From Saxidomus purpurata (Eukaryota > Mollusca > Bivalvia > Venerida > Veneridae), in assembly GCA_022818135.1 (NCBI GenBank), contig JAFMSR010000002.1, positions 53,307,594-53,371,593 of the forward strand: a DNA stretch of 64,000 nt. Reading direction: 5' to 3'. The notes below the pieces were generated by a model that saw nothing but the letters and a program-made list of their open reading frames with translations, made no database searches and was not told the origin of the DNA. Both the position numbers and the translations under genes were made by a program. How positions within the stretch are numbered: position 1 is the first letter of the stretch; the number at the start of each line of letters is the position of its first letter. Positions 1 to 8,913 of this stretch are shown piece by piece.

Positions 1-720
1 CAAAGTCAACTCGTACCCTTTGTAGTCAACTCGTACCTTTTGATTCAAAACTTACATTTCATCTACCTTTTGTTTCAAAACTTATATTTTCAACCAGGAA
101 CAAAAGGTATCGTTACTGATATGTAATCAAAGGTTGGAATTTATCATTATTTTATTGAGATCTGTGTTATATAGTGCTCAATAGTCAATATTGTATAATT
201 TTCAGATGTAAAACAGTTGAAATTAATTAAATTGTTGTTCGAGAAGTAACTAATGTAGTCTCCTCAAAATTCAGTTAATTGTTACTGTCACTTGATCAGA
301 AATTCCATCGCCTTGATAAATAAATTCACACAGAAATTTTTTGTACATAAATCGGTACACAAATAAAACAGGAAGCAAATTAACTAATTTTATGAGCGTG
401 TCTACAAACCTAAATTCGATTTTTGAGGGCCTATTTTGTCTTAAAGTACCTAAGTTGAACTAAAATAAACATATTTTTGTCATTTACATGATGAAAATAA
501 AACAATTTTCAAAAATCCTGTTGTTCATTATTTTAGTAACACTTCAAATAAATGATTACATAGGGTACGAGTTGATTTTTTTCAAAACTTTATCTTCATT
601 TCTACCACTTTCCGATAAAATTTTGCAAAATAAGAGCAAAATAACGTATGTCAATGAAAAAATTTAATGATGATTGCTAAAAAAATATTATTATCTCAAA
701 GATACTGAACAAAAAATGTT
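1..720. other. Left flank of the Maverick-like element, no gene seen
   Basis: AT-rich sequence without a supported gene. The motif GTACGAGTTGA occurs near 563-574. Its reverse complement occurs twice near 7-37, and it occurs again just outside the right end of the element at 9070-9081. This suggests the viral-type element inserted into, or next to, an older dispersed repeat carrying this motif. I see no open frame or RNA gene here. Confidence 0.5.
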
Positions 721-726
721 AAGGTA

Positions 727-900
727 AGTAATGTAAAACGGGGGGCGGGGGGGGGGGGGGGGCAGTATCCTCATTATAGGAGATTTGCCCTTTTGAGGAG
801 ATTTGCCCTTTTGAGGAGCTAGGCCATTTTGAGGAGCTAGGCCCTTTTGAGGAGCTTTGCCCTTTTGAGGAGCTTGGCCCTTTTGAGGAGCTTTGTCTAA
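727..900 (+). repeat. Left terminal inverted repeat with internal satellite
   Basis: Starts AGTAATGTAAAACG, runs into a G tract of about 22 nt with one C, then GCAGTATCCTCATT and about six tandem copies of a unit near CCCTTTTGAGGAGCT. The unit varies between the endings AGCTTTG, AGCTAGG and AGATTTG. It pairs with 8914-9066 in inverted orientation. Confidence 0.88.
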
Positions 901-1040
901 GGGGGGATCCGCATGTGTATAAGCCCGCTAAAGTTTTACTGCCGGTCCAATAAGTCTGTTTGAAAGCATTGTATACGGAAAAAAGTATAATATAATATTA
1001 AAAACACGGTTTATCTTTCATGTGTGTGTGAGCACTCACC

Positions 1041-2162
1041 ATGGATGCATCAGAAAAAGAAGATCTGTTGAAGAAGTATTATTATGATGCTCAATATCCA
1101 GCATCTTATGCTGGTGCCGCAAAACTTTATCAGGTCTTAAAAAAAGACTATTCCGGTGAATTTAGTCTTCAGTTTATCAAAGACTGGCTCAGAAAACAAG
1201 ACTCATACTCACTTCAAAAACAAGTTCGACATCGAATTAAGACGGCGCAAGTTCGTGTGAGTAGCATCAATGAAATGTGGGATATTGATTTGCTTAGTAT
1301 GGGTAATTTGTCCAAGGAAAATGATGGTGTACGATTTCTTTTGTTCGCTATTGACGTGTTTTCTAGAAAGCTTCGTGTTCAACCTTTAAAAGATAAAACT
1401 GCAAAGTCTGTATTGAAAGCAATGAAAGAGATTCTTAAGGATGAGAAGCCAGAGAAAATTCGTTCCGATAAGGGGTCCGAATTTGTAAATCGATGGTTTA
1501 AAAAGTTCATGAAAGAGACGGACATATACTTTTTTACAACGCAAAACCCTCCTAAAGCCAACTATGTGGAACGCGTTCAACGAACGATAAAGACGGCACT
1601 TTAAAGACTGATGAGGCATAGACGTTCCTATCGGTATGTAGATGATTTGGATGAAATAATATCAAGTTACAACAACACACCCCATCGGAGCCTTAACAAC
1701 TTGACACCCAATCAAATTACTAAAGATAATGAAGCTGATGTGTGGGCGTTTATGTATTTAAAAAAGAAGTCCAAAGCAAAGAGGCGGGGGAAGCCGGTAT
1801 ATAGTTTTAAAGCGGGTGACTTAGTGCGTATATCATTTACCAGACACCCTTTTCGCAGAGCGTATCAGGAACAATACACCGCTGAAGTTTTTAAAGTGGA
1901 AAGAAGATTCCTATTGCAATGCATTCCTATGTATAAACTAAAGGACCTAAATGATGAATCCATTAAGGGCAATTTTTACACTGCAGAATTGCAGAAGGTA
2001 GACAAAGACGTTAACAGTTTATGGTTTATTAAAAAGATATTAAAACGCAAAAGAAAAAACAAAAAGCTTTATTTTTACGTCCAATGGGATGGGTTTCCCC
2101 AAACCTTTAACTCCTGGATTCCTGCGGATGAAGTCAAAGATACGACGGAAGCCGTGACGTAA
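1041..2162 (+). pseudogene. Maverick-type integrase (rve DDE) with C-terminal chromodomain, one in-frame stop
   Basis: This would be the recombinase that inserts the element's DNA. The first segment (codons 1-187) has an N-terminal helical region followed by an rve fold. The catalytic triad is visible as Asp83 in WDIDLL, Asp143 in SDKGSEF and Glu177 in NYVER, in the Maverick/retroviral order. A TAA at 1602-1604 interrupts the frame; the same frame then runs on to 2162. The second part contains a short SH3-like basic stretch and a chromodomain-like end with YVQWDGF and NSWIP, typical of Maverick and chromoviral integrases. The stop is a single codon change, since the frame is kept on both sides. 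Start chosen at the ATG at 1041, about 140 nt inside the left inverted repeat. Identification is secure; activity of this copy is doubtful. Confidence 0.9.
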
Positions 2163-2167
2163 ACACG

Positions 2168-2627
2168 ATGGATCGTTATGTTTACATTAAAAGCCATGAT
2201 AGCAGCAACTACTTTCCGGATAATAAAGTCTATAAATTTAGAATAAATTTACCCTCGAGGATGATTTTACAAGGCATGTGGAAAGTTGCTTTGGTGGAAT
2301 TCAGTGCGAGTGAGAATGCTAAAGTGAAGAAGACGATGTCGGATGAGACTCTTTACATTTTCACTGATGTATGCGCTGAAAGTGTACAATGTAGTACATG
2401 GACAACGACTTCCTTTACTCAGACGTCTAGAAAAAAACAAGAAATCATCTTGGGAATATCGAATCGATTCACCGTTTTATCTACCAGTCAAGAAAAAGGA
2501 CCTGAAAGAGCTGGAAGTAAGTATAACACTAGCAGATAATACATACCCATCAGATTTGAATTCACCAGTGCACATGACACTTCATTTTAAACAGTATCCG
2601 TTTCTGAGTGATTATGAATCCTTCTAA
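2168..2627 (+). pseudogene. Penton-like minor capsid protein of Maverick/adintovirus type, frameshifted
   Basis: Begins 5 nt after the integrase stop. The N-terminal part has the signature of Maverick and adintovirus penton-type single-jelly-roll proteins: a YFPDN box, then an LPS block and GMWKVALVEF at residues 36-45. At about 2390-2410 the conserved reading passes from the frame of 2168 to the frame that ends at 2625-2627, a small indel. The downstream part ends with a beta-strand-like stretch, HMTLHFKQYPF. Virion role (penton at the capsid vertices) is from family knowledge. Its 3' end overlaps the start of the next gene by 14 nt, the tight packing usual in these elements. Confidence 0.72.
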
Positions 2628-3052
2628 ACTGTATGTTCCTAATCCGCAAAAGTGGGTCTCATTTTTCGATAAAGTCAGTAAAGGACTAACATCGCTTAAC
2701 CAATTAGGAGGTGCCAGACGACCCCACGTGATATCAGTGGATTCTACTGTAGGAAAGCAAACTACTGCTCCGTTGCCTTTGAAGGTAGTATCGCCTGCTG
2801 AACAAACAGTTCAACAAGCTAAAAGTGAACTAAAGAGAGAGAATATAAAACCATCTAGCGTTGTAGACATAATTCAGAAACCCAAACGACGTCGACAGAG
2901 AAGGACTGGAAAGTCTAGCAAAATTAAGAAAATAAGAAAAAAACAGACCACAAAAGGGAGGTGCTAAACAGTCAGAGAAAAAGAAGGCGGTCAAATTGAA
3001 AGACGTCATAAAAAGCATACAACAAACTAGGACACCGAGAAGTAGAAAATAA
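2614..3052 (+). pseudogene. Basic virion-type protein, frameshifted near its end
   Basis: ATG at 2614 overlaps the preceding gene. The N-terminal half is mixed, with a short hydrophobic stretch and a Gly-Gly-Ala-Arg sequence around residue 33. From about residue 90 it becomes Lys/Arg-rich (KPKRRRQRR, then several KK and RK pairs). After a run of A near 2930-2945 the coding signal continues in another frame to a TAA at 3050-3052, again Lys-rich. Position between penton and major capsid genes and the strong positive charge recall the DNA-binding core or membrane-active small proteins of adenovirus-related virions. That role is inference; I see no diagnostic domain. Confidence 0.5.
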
Positions 3053-3100
3053 AAACAAAGGACATCTCTTTAGAAAGTTTTTGGAAATTAAGTAAACAGT

Positions 3101-4578
3101 ATGTCAGTGTTTAATCCCGATAGTTTTCACGTCAGAACTGGCTTTGTTCGATTTACCTAGCACACAGACTGGTGTTACGGATATTTACTATGAAGAAATT
3201 CGACCCATCTCTCAAGTTTCAGACGGAGTGAGCCCTATTGAGTTTCGAATAAGTGGACAAAACTCGATAGACTACCTGGATATGAAAGGGTCTCAGATAT
3301 ACGTAAAGCTGAGAGTAAAAACGGCTGCCAATGCTAACTTAGTTGCTCAAAAGGTAGCACCCGCGAACTTGTTTCTCCAGGCCCTGTTTTCATCCACTGA
3401 AGTCACGTTACAGAATAAAGCGAGCATTACAGCAAACTACAATCCGTACAGGGCCTACATTCACACGATACTGAATTATGGACAGGATGCAACTTCTCAG
3501 CTACAGTTTCAGTGTTTTTACATGGACACTGCTAACACTCACGCTGTAACAAATCCTGGTGGGGATCGAAAACGCTAGATTTGCAGCGGCCCATTTGTCA
3601 TGACTTGTTTTCCATGTCTCAATACATGCTGAATCAAGTGGACGTCAAAGTGAAGCTGTACAGAAGTTCGCCAGAATTTTGCTTGATTAGCGACGAAGCA
3701 GCGCCCGCCTTCAAAATAGATATAGAGGACATTTATATATTGGCCAGGAAAATACGCGTGAATCCTGCAATCATCTATGGTCACGCTGAAATTCTGAAAA
3801 CCCAGAACGCGAAGTATCCCTTTACCAGAGTGGAATGTCGCACACAGAGCATACCCAGTGGAAGTTCCTCTTTCCACTATGAGAACATGTTCCCTGGTCA
3901 GAGACCCGGTAAGGTTATTGTGGGTTTCATCAATTCTACAGCTCTATCGGGAGACTACAAACATAATCCGTTCAACTTTCTACATTGCAGCATTCGAAGC
4001 ATATGCCTGTACGCGGATGGTTTGCCGGTCAATGGAAATCCTTTAAAACTGAACTTTGACAGTGCTACGGGTGTGACAGATATGCGGGCCTATATAAACG
4101 CATTCACGTCTACGGGGAAATGGGGAGAGGACAAAGGAAATTTACTTACTAGGGATCAGTTCGCATCTGGTACAACCCTATTCAGTTTCCAGATTGAGCC
4201 TTTATATTCGCACCACGGGGAGTACATGACTCTTAAAAGAACTGGTACAGTAAAACTGGATGTACAGTTTGCCAGCGCTTTAACGGGTGAGTAACATATA
4301 CATCAAAATATAATTGCGAGTATAATTATTTTGTTTTCGGTAAAAATACGGTAAATTCAACTTACTATGAATAATTTTTTTTTATAGTTTATAAAAAAAG
4401 TACTTATTCAATTTTAGAACTAATAAAAAATGTGTTTAACATTCGTTGTATTATCCATCCCTCATTTATTGATTTTTGTTTCATTTATTTAATTTCAGAC
4501 ACTATAAGCTGTGTGGTGTACAGTGAAACCCCATCATACTTTGAAGTAAATAAAGAGAGGGACATTGTTCTGGAATAG
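3101..4578 (+). pseudogene. Double-jelly-roll major capsid protein gene with one intron and two frameshifts
   Basis: Major capsid protein of the Maverick/adintovirus lineage. It starts at ATG 3101 and is followed after 43 nt by a 1-bp shift near 3141-3144. The main part carries the DIYYEEIRPISQ and NSIDYLDMKGSQIYVKLR stretches typical of this capsid family, and later [21 protein letters not shown] second shift sits in a GGGG run near 3556-3560. The frame then reads to a GTGAGT donor at 4287. A TTTCAG acceptor ends at 4498, and the joined frame continues 25 codons to TAG at 4576-4578. Without splicing the frame would end at 4294 and lose a C-terminal stretch that looks conserved. About 420 codons in total. 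Both frameshifts are single-base events at repeats of one base, so sequencing or assembly error cannot be excluded. Confidence 0.8.
4287..4498 (+). other. Spliceosomal intron in the major capsid gene
   Basis: 212 nt with consensus GTGAGT donor, T-rich tract and TTTAATTTCAG acceptor. It splits a codon in phase 1 (one base before, two after), and the downstream frame stays open to a stop at 4576. The composition is strongly AT-rich compared with both exons. Confidence 0.72.
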
Positions 4579-4603
4579 ATAGATAGAAAGATAAACACAA
4601 AAA

Positions 4604-4790
4604 ATGAATACATCTGAGCTTCAATGTTGCATCAGTTGTGACCCGGTTCTCAGTGGAAATGTTCTAGATGTATGTGCCGCGGATCAATTACCACTAATAC
4701 TTTCTAAATTACCCACTGGATTCATCGCTAATACTGACATTCATAGTAAAGAAGGTGACATTGGTGCGCTTTTTTATAAGTAAAAGACGA
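4604..4790 (+). pseudogene. Adenain-like (C5) virion protease, N-terminal fragment only
   Basis: ATG at 4604, 25 nt after the capsid stop. The readable frame gives 59 residues, including DPVLSGNVLDVCAADQLP and FIANTD, which match the N-terminal region of adenovirus-type maturation proteases found in Mavericks. The catalytic His region follows, but a 1-nt deletion near 4769 puts it out of frame; the alternative frame shows the expected His-Trp context up to a strong GTAAGT sequence at 4791. This suggests the gene continued in another exon. No exon with the catalytic Cys part is found downstream; instead the sequence runs into the poly(T) tract at 4869-5006. Nonfunctional in this copy. Confidence 0.68.
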
Positions 4791-4868
4791 GTAAGTTATT
4801 TTATGGTAAAAGCCCGATCTACAATCCCCCCTACATTGAAACCTGATCTGTGTGTATAAATGTTTGTG

Positions 4869-4925
4869 GTTTATATTTTTTTTTATTTTTTTTTTATAAA
4901 TTTTTTTTTTTTTTTAAAAAAAAAA

Positions 4926-5006
<81 letters not shown>
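4869..5006. repeat. Long T/A homopolymer tract
   Basis: T-rich stretches, then about 15 A, then about 75 consecutive T. It lies exactly where the rest of the protease, and in a full Maverick often other genes, would be expected. It may be a retroposed poly(A) in reverse orientation, a deletion scar, or an assembly collapse. Confidence 0.85.
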
Positions 5007-5011
<5 letters not shown>

Positions 5012-5195
5012 GTTGTGTATAAAAACCATTAATAAAAATGAATTAAACATTTTCGATTTTCTGTATGTTTTTTGTTGAAAATAAATAATCATTTTAGATC
5101 ATTTAGTCAATAGGTGTGACTGGTACCTTTTTAGATAAAAATACTATATTTGCTCTGTAAAAATTTATTTTGCGGTGAAACCTTCACCAGTCAAC

Positions 5196-5636
5196 ATGAA
5201 TGTTTCAAATAATGTTGCTCTTACAGGAGCTTGTTACAAAAATTATATTTATTATGAAGAAAGACTGTCCACCTTTTTATGTTGGCCTCGACAGATATGG
5301 CCAACAAGGGAAGATTTAGCATTTGCTGGACTTTTTTATACGGGACAAAGTGATTTAGTGAAATGTTTTATGTGTGGTGTGGAACTATGTCAGTGGAACT
5401 GTACCGATAGTGCGATAAATGAGCATAGAAAATGGTCACCTGACTGCGTTTACTTGAAAATGATTGGACAGTCATTTAAAAATAAGGACCTATTTGATGA
5501 AACATCATTTTCAAATAATATAGGAGCGAGACAGTCCTCTCAGGGCTTATTCTCGGGTCGTACCGTCTATACCTTGAACGAGGTTGGTGGACCCAATAAG
5601 CACGATAACAAACAAACAAACCTCTCAGGGCTTTAG
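5196..5636 (+). CDS. BIR-domain (inhibitor-of-apoptosis-like) protein carried by the element
   Basis: ATG at 5196 preceded by AT-rich sequence. Residues about 20-90 form one BIR domain: the RLSTFLCWP opening, LAFAGLFYTG, the zinc ligands Cys-x2-Cys (CFMC), His after 16 residues (NEH) and Cys after 6 more (SPDC). Spacing is exactly that of the family. BIR domains bind caspases or IAP-antagonist motifs; IAP families are strongly expanded in bivalves, and large DNA viruses also carry them. No RING finger or second BIR is present, so its target and effect are open. The last 25 or so codons come from a 72-nt insertion (5549-5620) flanked by 13-bp duplications; before that insertion the frame would have ended within a few codons. 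Placed in the late-gene direction after the protease fragment, it is best read as captured cargo. Confidence 0.82.
   Translation: MNVSNNVALTGACYKNYIYYEERLSTFLCWPRQIWPTREDLAFAGLFYTGQSDLVKCFMCGVELCQWNCTDSAINEHRKWSPDCVYLKMIGQSFKNKDLFDETSFSNNIGARQSSQGLFSGRTVYTLNEVGGPNKHDNKQTNLSGL
5536..5633 (+). mobile_element. 72-nt retroposed insert with 13-bp target duplication
   Basis: CCTCTCAGGGCTT occurs at 5536-5548 and exactly again at 5621-5633. Between them lie 72 nt ending in ATAACAAACAAACAAA, an (AAAC)n-type tail. Direct duplication plus tail adjoining the second copy is the mark of target-primed reverse transcription, here of a very short RNA or a 5'-truncated SINE. The insert sits inside the BIR gene's 3' end. 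Confidence 0.7.
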
Positions 5637-5692
5637 TTTTTAAACAGCGATAACACATTTAAAAGAGAAAGCTTGAAGGACAAAAAAATAGC

Positions 5693-6091
5693 ATGGATAA
5701 AAAAGATGTGGGTTTACTCGATCCATACTTTGACTTCTTTTATGCGCAGGAAATTTCAAAGCATTTGTACACTGTTGTTAAAAGCAATTGTGTTGGTTGT
5801 CAAGATGGACTATTATCACAAAGGGACCACTCCTGCTTATCTGAATCGAAAAAGAAGCTGTTGCAATTATATATAGATAAAATATTGAAATTAATTAACG
5901 AAGAGGACATCATTTGCCATTGGTATCAGAATGTGATGTGTTTGAACATTTCACCAGAGCTCATAGCCATGTATCAGTTGAGAGTTAAATGTGCAGACTG
6001 GCGTGCAACTGAAATGAAAAGTTCTAACTGGAAACGTAAAATGATAAAAATGACAACTGATATTATCAATCTAGAAAAGAAGTTTGTGTAA
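5693..6091 (+). CDS. Hypothetical Cys/His protein of the element
   Basis: 132 codons from ATG 5693 to TAA 6089-6091. I do not recognise a named family. Around residues 32-46 is a Cys-x2-Cys then His-x2-Cys arrangement (CVGC ... RDHSC) that could bind zinc; similar small Cys/His frames are frequent in adintovirus-like elements, though I recall this only in general. The C-terminal third is helical and Lys-rich. It follows the BIR gene on the same strand by about 55 nt, so both could share a transcript ending near the AATAAA at 6333. Confidence 0.55.
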   Translation: MDKKDVGLLDPYFDFFYAQEISKHLYTVVKSNCVGCQDGLLSQRDHSCLSESKKKLLQLYIDKILKLINEEDIICHWYQNVMCLNISPELIAMYQLRVKCADWRATEMKSSNWKRKMIKMTTDIINLEKKFV

Positions 6092-6729
6092 TGTGAAAAG
6101 GGTGGACTAAGTGCTTAGTTTCCCTTAAAAACAAAAATGGAAATACTACCCAAAAGGACTATATTCAGAGTATATACTTTGTATATTTTATTGTACAAGG
6201 TCCCATATATTACTTCACAAGGACCTTAAATTAATGTTTACTAGCTACCTCTTTCTGTAAAATAGTTAGACAAGTGTTTGTGCATATATATTTATATTTT
6301 TACTCGGGAAAAGGAATTAAGTGGAATTATTGAATAAATAACTGATTCAATTTAACAGAATATAAGTAAAAAGTTGAGAATTTGTGTTTTTTACATGTAT
6401 CTTTGTATATATACTTTATAATTAAAACAATGGAGACAGAAAAAAAATTGTGTTGTGTCTTTCCTCATTTCTGATAAATCCCAAAGTGAAAACTGTATCT
6501 ACTACATTATTCAGTCCCTCTGGATCAATCTAATAAGAAACACTCAGGTTTTCTAAAGACAGTTTTTATTTTACATACAATTGTTATACTTTCAGTTGCA
6601 AGCAAAATGAATATAATTTATAGAAATCAAAGTTACAGTTAACACTCAGTTTTATATAAAATATACTTCATAAGTTCTAGCAGAAGTTTGAAAACCCATA
6701 ACACTGTCAGCTTAAAAAAATTAATTTGT
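6092..6729. other. Convergent 3' region with two possible poly(A) signals
   Basis: AT-rich and without convincing genes. AATAAA at 6333-6338 lies downstream of the rightward genes. TTTATT at 6565-6570 is AATAAA on the minus strand, below the end of the leftward ATPase gene. This fits converging transcription units. Confidence 0.45.
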
Positions 6730-8085
6730 CTATCTTTCATCGCTCTTGCTCCGACTTGTCTCTTCATCATTATCATCATCACTGACATCTTCATTACTGA
6801 TATGTTCATCACTGGCATCTTCATCGCCACTATTGTTTTGTTTTTCCTCATGTTCTATAATATCTTCAAAATGATGTTTATATTTTCTCAGTGTTAGACG
6901 AATGGCTTTCTCGAGCTTGAAATCCTCTTCCATGTAATTCTGAATAGTTCTCATTATTTTATTGTGAAGATTTCCACCTCTCAGCTTAAACACGTAAGAC
7001 AGGAATCTGCCATATTGAAGCATAAACACTCGCATATCATCCTGTTGTAGTTTTTTTATCAGCCTTTTCTAGGGCTTCCGTTTCAGAAAGTCCTTGATTT
7101 TCATACTTTTCTACTTTTTCTTGCCACTGTCTTTCATTAGATTTCTTTGATCTCTTTACTAAGTCCTTATAAACTTCATCTTGATCCGTCTTCTCAAAGA
7201 AGATGTCACTCTCCTCCGAGTCAGAAATGTCGTATTTCATCTTTTTATTTAAAACGCTCTCTTTCTCCGGAAATTTTCGCTTCAGTGAATTCTCAGGACA
7301 CCAACTCTTTACATGATTTATAAGGTCGTGTAAGTTTTCAAAAACCAATCCACAGTCAACACAAGATGAGCACTTATCCATTCTTTCGTGCACGGTTAAT
7401 TTGGCAGCTTCAACTTGCTCGGGGTCGTGTCCTAATTTCGACTGCACTGTAGGAAGGCTACATTCAATGTGATCAGAACCCAGTAAGCATGGTTTTTTCA
7501 CAGGATGTTTGTCTTGTGAGGTCCTGTTTAATATACCCAAGACGTCCATGCGCATGCGTAAATTTTCTGGAGTGTTTGGTTTTAAATCCAAAAGCAAATA
7601 AGCATGCGGTTGACTAACTGCCTCCTCAAAATGTCTCATTAGGTAATGCGGATTAGATGGATACATTTGTCGGGCCAGTGTCATAATAGGCTGTTTCTCG
7701 GCTGGATTGTTGAACAGGACGAGATAATGACAATTTCTCCTCTGAGTAGGATCTTTACTAAAGTACAAATTCTGATTCAAGGCAATCACTGACAAGTTTC
7801 TGTGATGGCTTCCTTCGGTGAAAAGGTCTGTGACACGTTGATCTTTTACAGCCTCTACTGACATGTCGTCCAAAATAATGACGTTCCGCACTTGTGGATT
7901 CAGGAAATCATCTTTCTCTAGATTTAAAGGCACTCCCTTCATAAATTCTACTTCTGGGGATACAGTCTTTTGTATAACGTCATATAAAGGTTGCCATCTG
8001 TTATAAAGCCAAATAATTCTTTCAGGTGTCGGTTGTATTTTATCTTTGGCTCTCTGCAATAGTTCTGACACGAAATAGGTTTTAC

Positions 8086-8275
8086 CTGAAAGTTTAAAAA
8101 AAAAAGAGAAAAGGGTATAAAACACCAATTATAACATGGAAATTAAAAAATAATGACAACAAATGTAAATATTCTTTAAAAAAAAGCATAGCCGTATTAA
8201 AATAAGACATTATTATTATTATTTTGAACAGTTAAAAATATTATCATAATTAAAGGAATAATGTTGAATACTAAC
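8086..8275 (-). other. Spliceosomal intron splitting the ATPase P-loop
   Basis: On the minus strand the donor reads GTTAGT and the acceptor TTTCAG. The 190-nt intron splits a Gly codon after its first base. Exon 1 alone ends at an immediate TAG, and exon 2 alone lacks the first half of the Walker A motif, so splicing is needed for the motif. Confidence 0.8.
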
Positions 8276-8329
8276 CACAAGACGTGGGTCCAGATATGAT
8301 GCACGTTAAGGGATGCTGGAATTTAAAGT

Positions 8330-8420
8330 CCTGGTGCTGCTGCTGCTGCTGCTGCTGCTGTTGCTGTTGCTGCTGTTGCTGATACTGCTGCTGTTGCTGC
8401 TGCTGATGCTGCTGCTGCAT
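8330..8420 (-). repeat. CAG/CAA microsatellite encoding polyglutamine
   Basis: About 30 trinucleotides of CTG/TTG on the plus strand with a few interruptions, coding a Gln/His tract in the ATPase N-terminus between the zinc finger and the P-loop. Confidence 0.9.
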
Positions 8421-8913
8421 GGGTTGATCATACCGCAATAACTCCTCTTTATGATGTTTTGCTTTTATATGTCTGTTTAAATAATGTGCCCAAGTGTAGT
8501 TTTTTTCACACAAATTGCACTGATTTTTCATTTTTGTATTAAAACAATATTATCTTCTCAAGCTCCAGATGAAGAATGAACAAAAATCAGACAGATTTAC
8601 TGATTTATATTAATATTTAAGTCCTAAAACTATAAAACCTTACATCTGTGTCAAACAAATGTTTGGATAAGTTATGTATAAAGTAATGCTACACTGATAT
8701 TTTATACATGTCACATATTCGCTTGATATCATCTCTCGCTTTTGAAAGTAAGTCAAGCATTATATAACTTTATTATTTATGATGGATCATTTTATCGCGG
8801 GTTTAAATTATTTTATCTCTTTGTACCATCTGCTTATCGTTCTCACACCAGTAGGAGAGTACCGAGGCTGAGAACCAACATCATCCGAGCAATGTCATTA
8901 TTTAGAACAGCGA

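Larger units (their letters stand above)
6730..8531 (-). pseudogene. FtsK/HerA-type DNA-packaging ATPase with one intron and one frameshift
   Basis: Leftward gene. Exon 1 (8531-8276) encodes a C2H2 finger (Cys-x2-Cys-x12-His-x4-His), a Gln-rich tract made of CAG/CAA codons, then the start of the P-loop. The P-loop glycine codon is split by an intron (8275-8086), and the Lys-Thr of Walker A lies at the start of exon 2. Exon 2 has a Walker B-like hydrophobic strand with acidic end (VIILDD), an LNQN box and a second Cys/His cluster (CVDC ... HVKSWC). A T7 run on the plus strand at 7051-7057 marks a 1-bp shift: the frame ends at 7037 but the conserved C-terminal part (LQYGRFLSYVFKLRGG, then an acidic Asp/Glu/Ser tail) continues in the next frame to 6730. 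Role in genome packaging comes from the family. Start ATG 8531 chosen because it opens the finger. Confidence 0.85.

Noticed and set aside
1602..1604. Programmed stop readthrough in the integrase
   Set aside because: No readthrough context or conserved pattern is visible, and other genes of the element carry similar single lesions. Mutation or error is simpler.
4860..5092. Small proteins of Phe or Lys runs
   Set aside because: They are translations of the poly(T)/poly(A) tract.
6639..6897. Small hydrophobic or Met-rich proteins near 6.7 kb
   Set aside because: They are out-of-frame readings of the acidic Asp/Glu tail of the ATPase gene.
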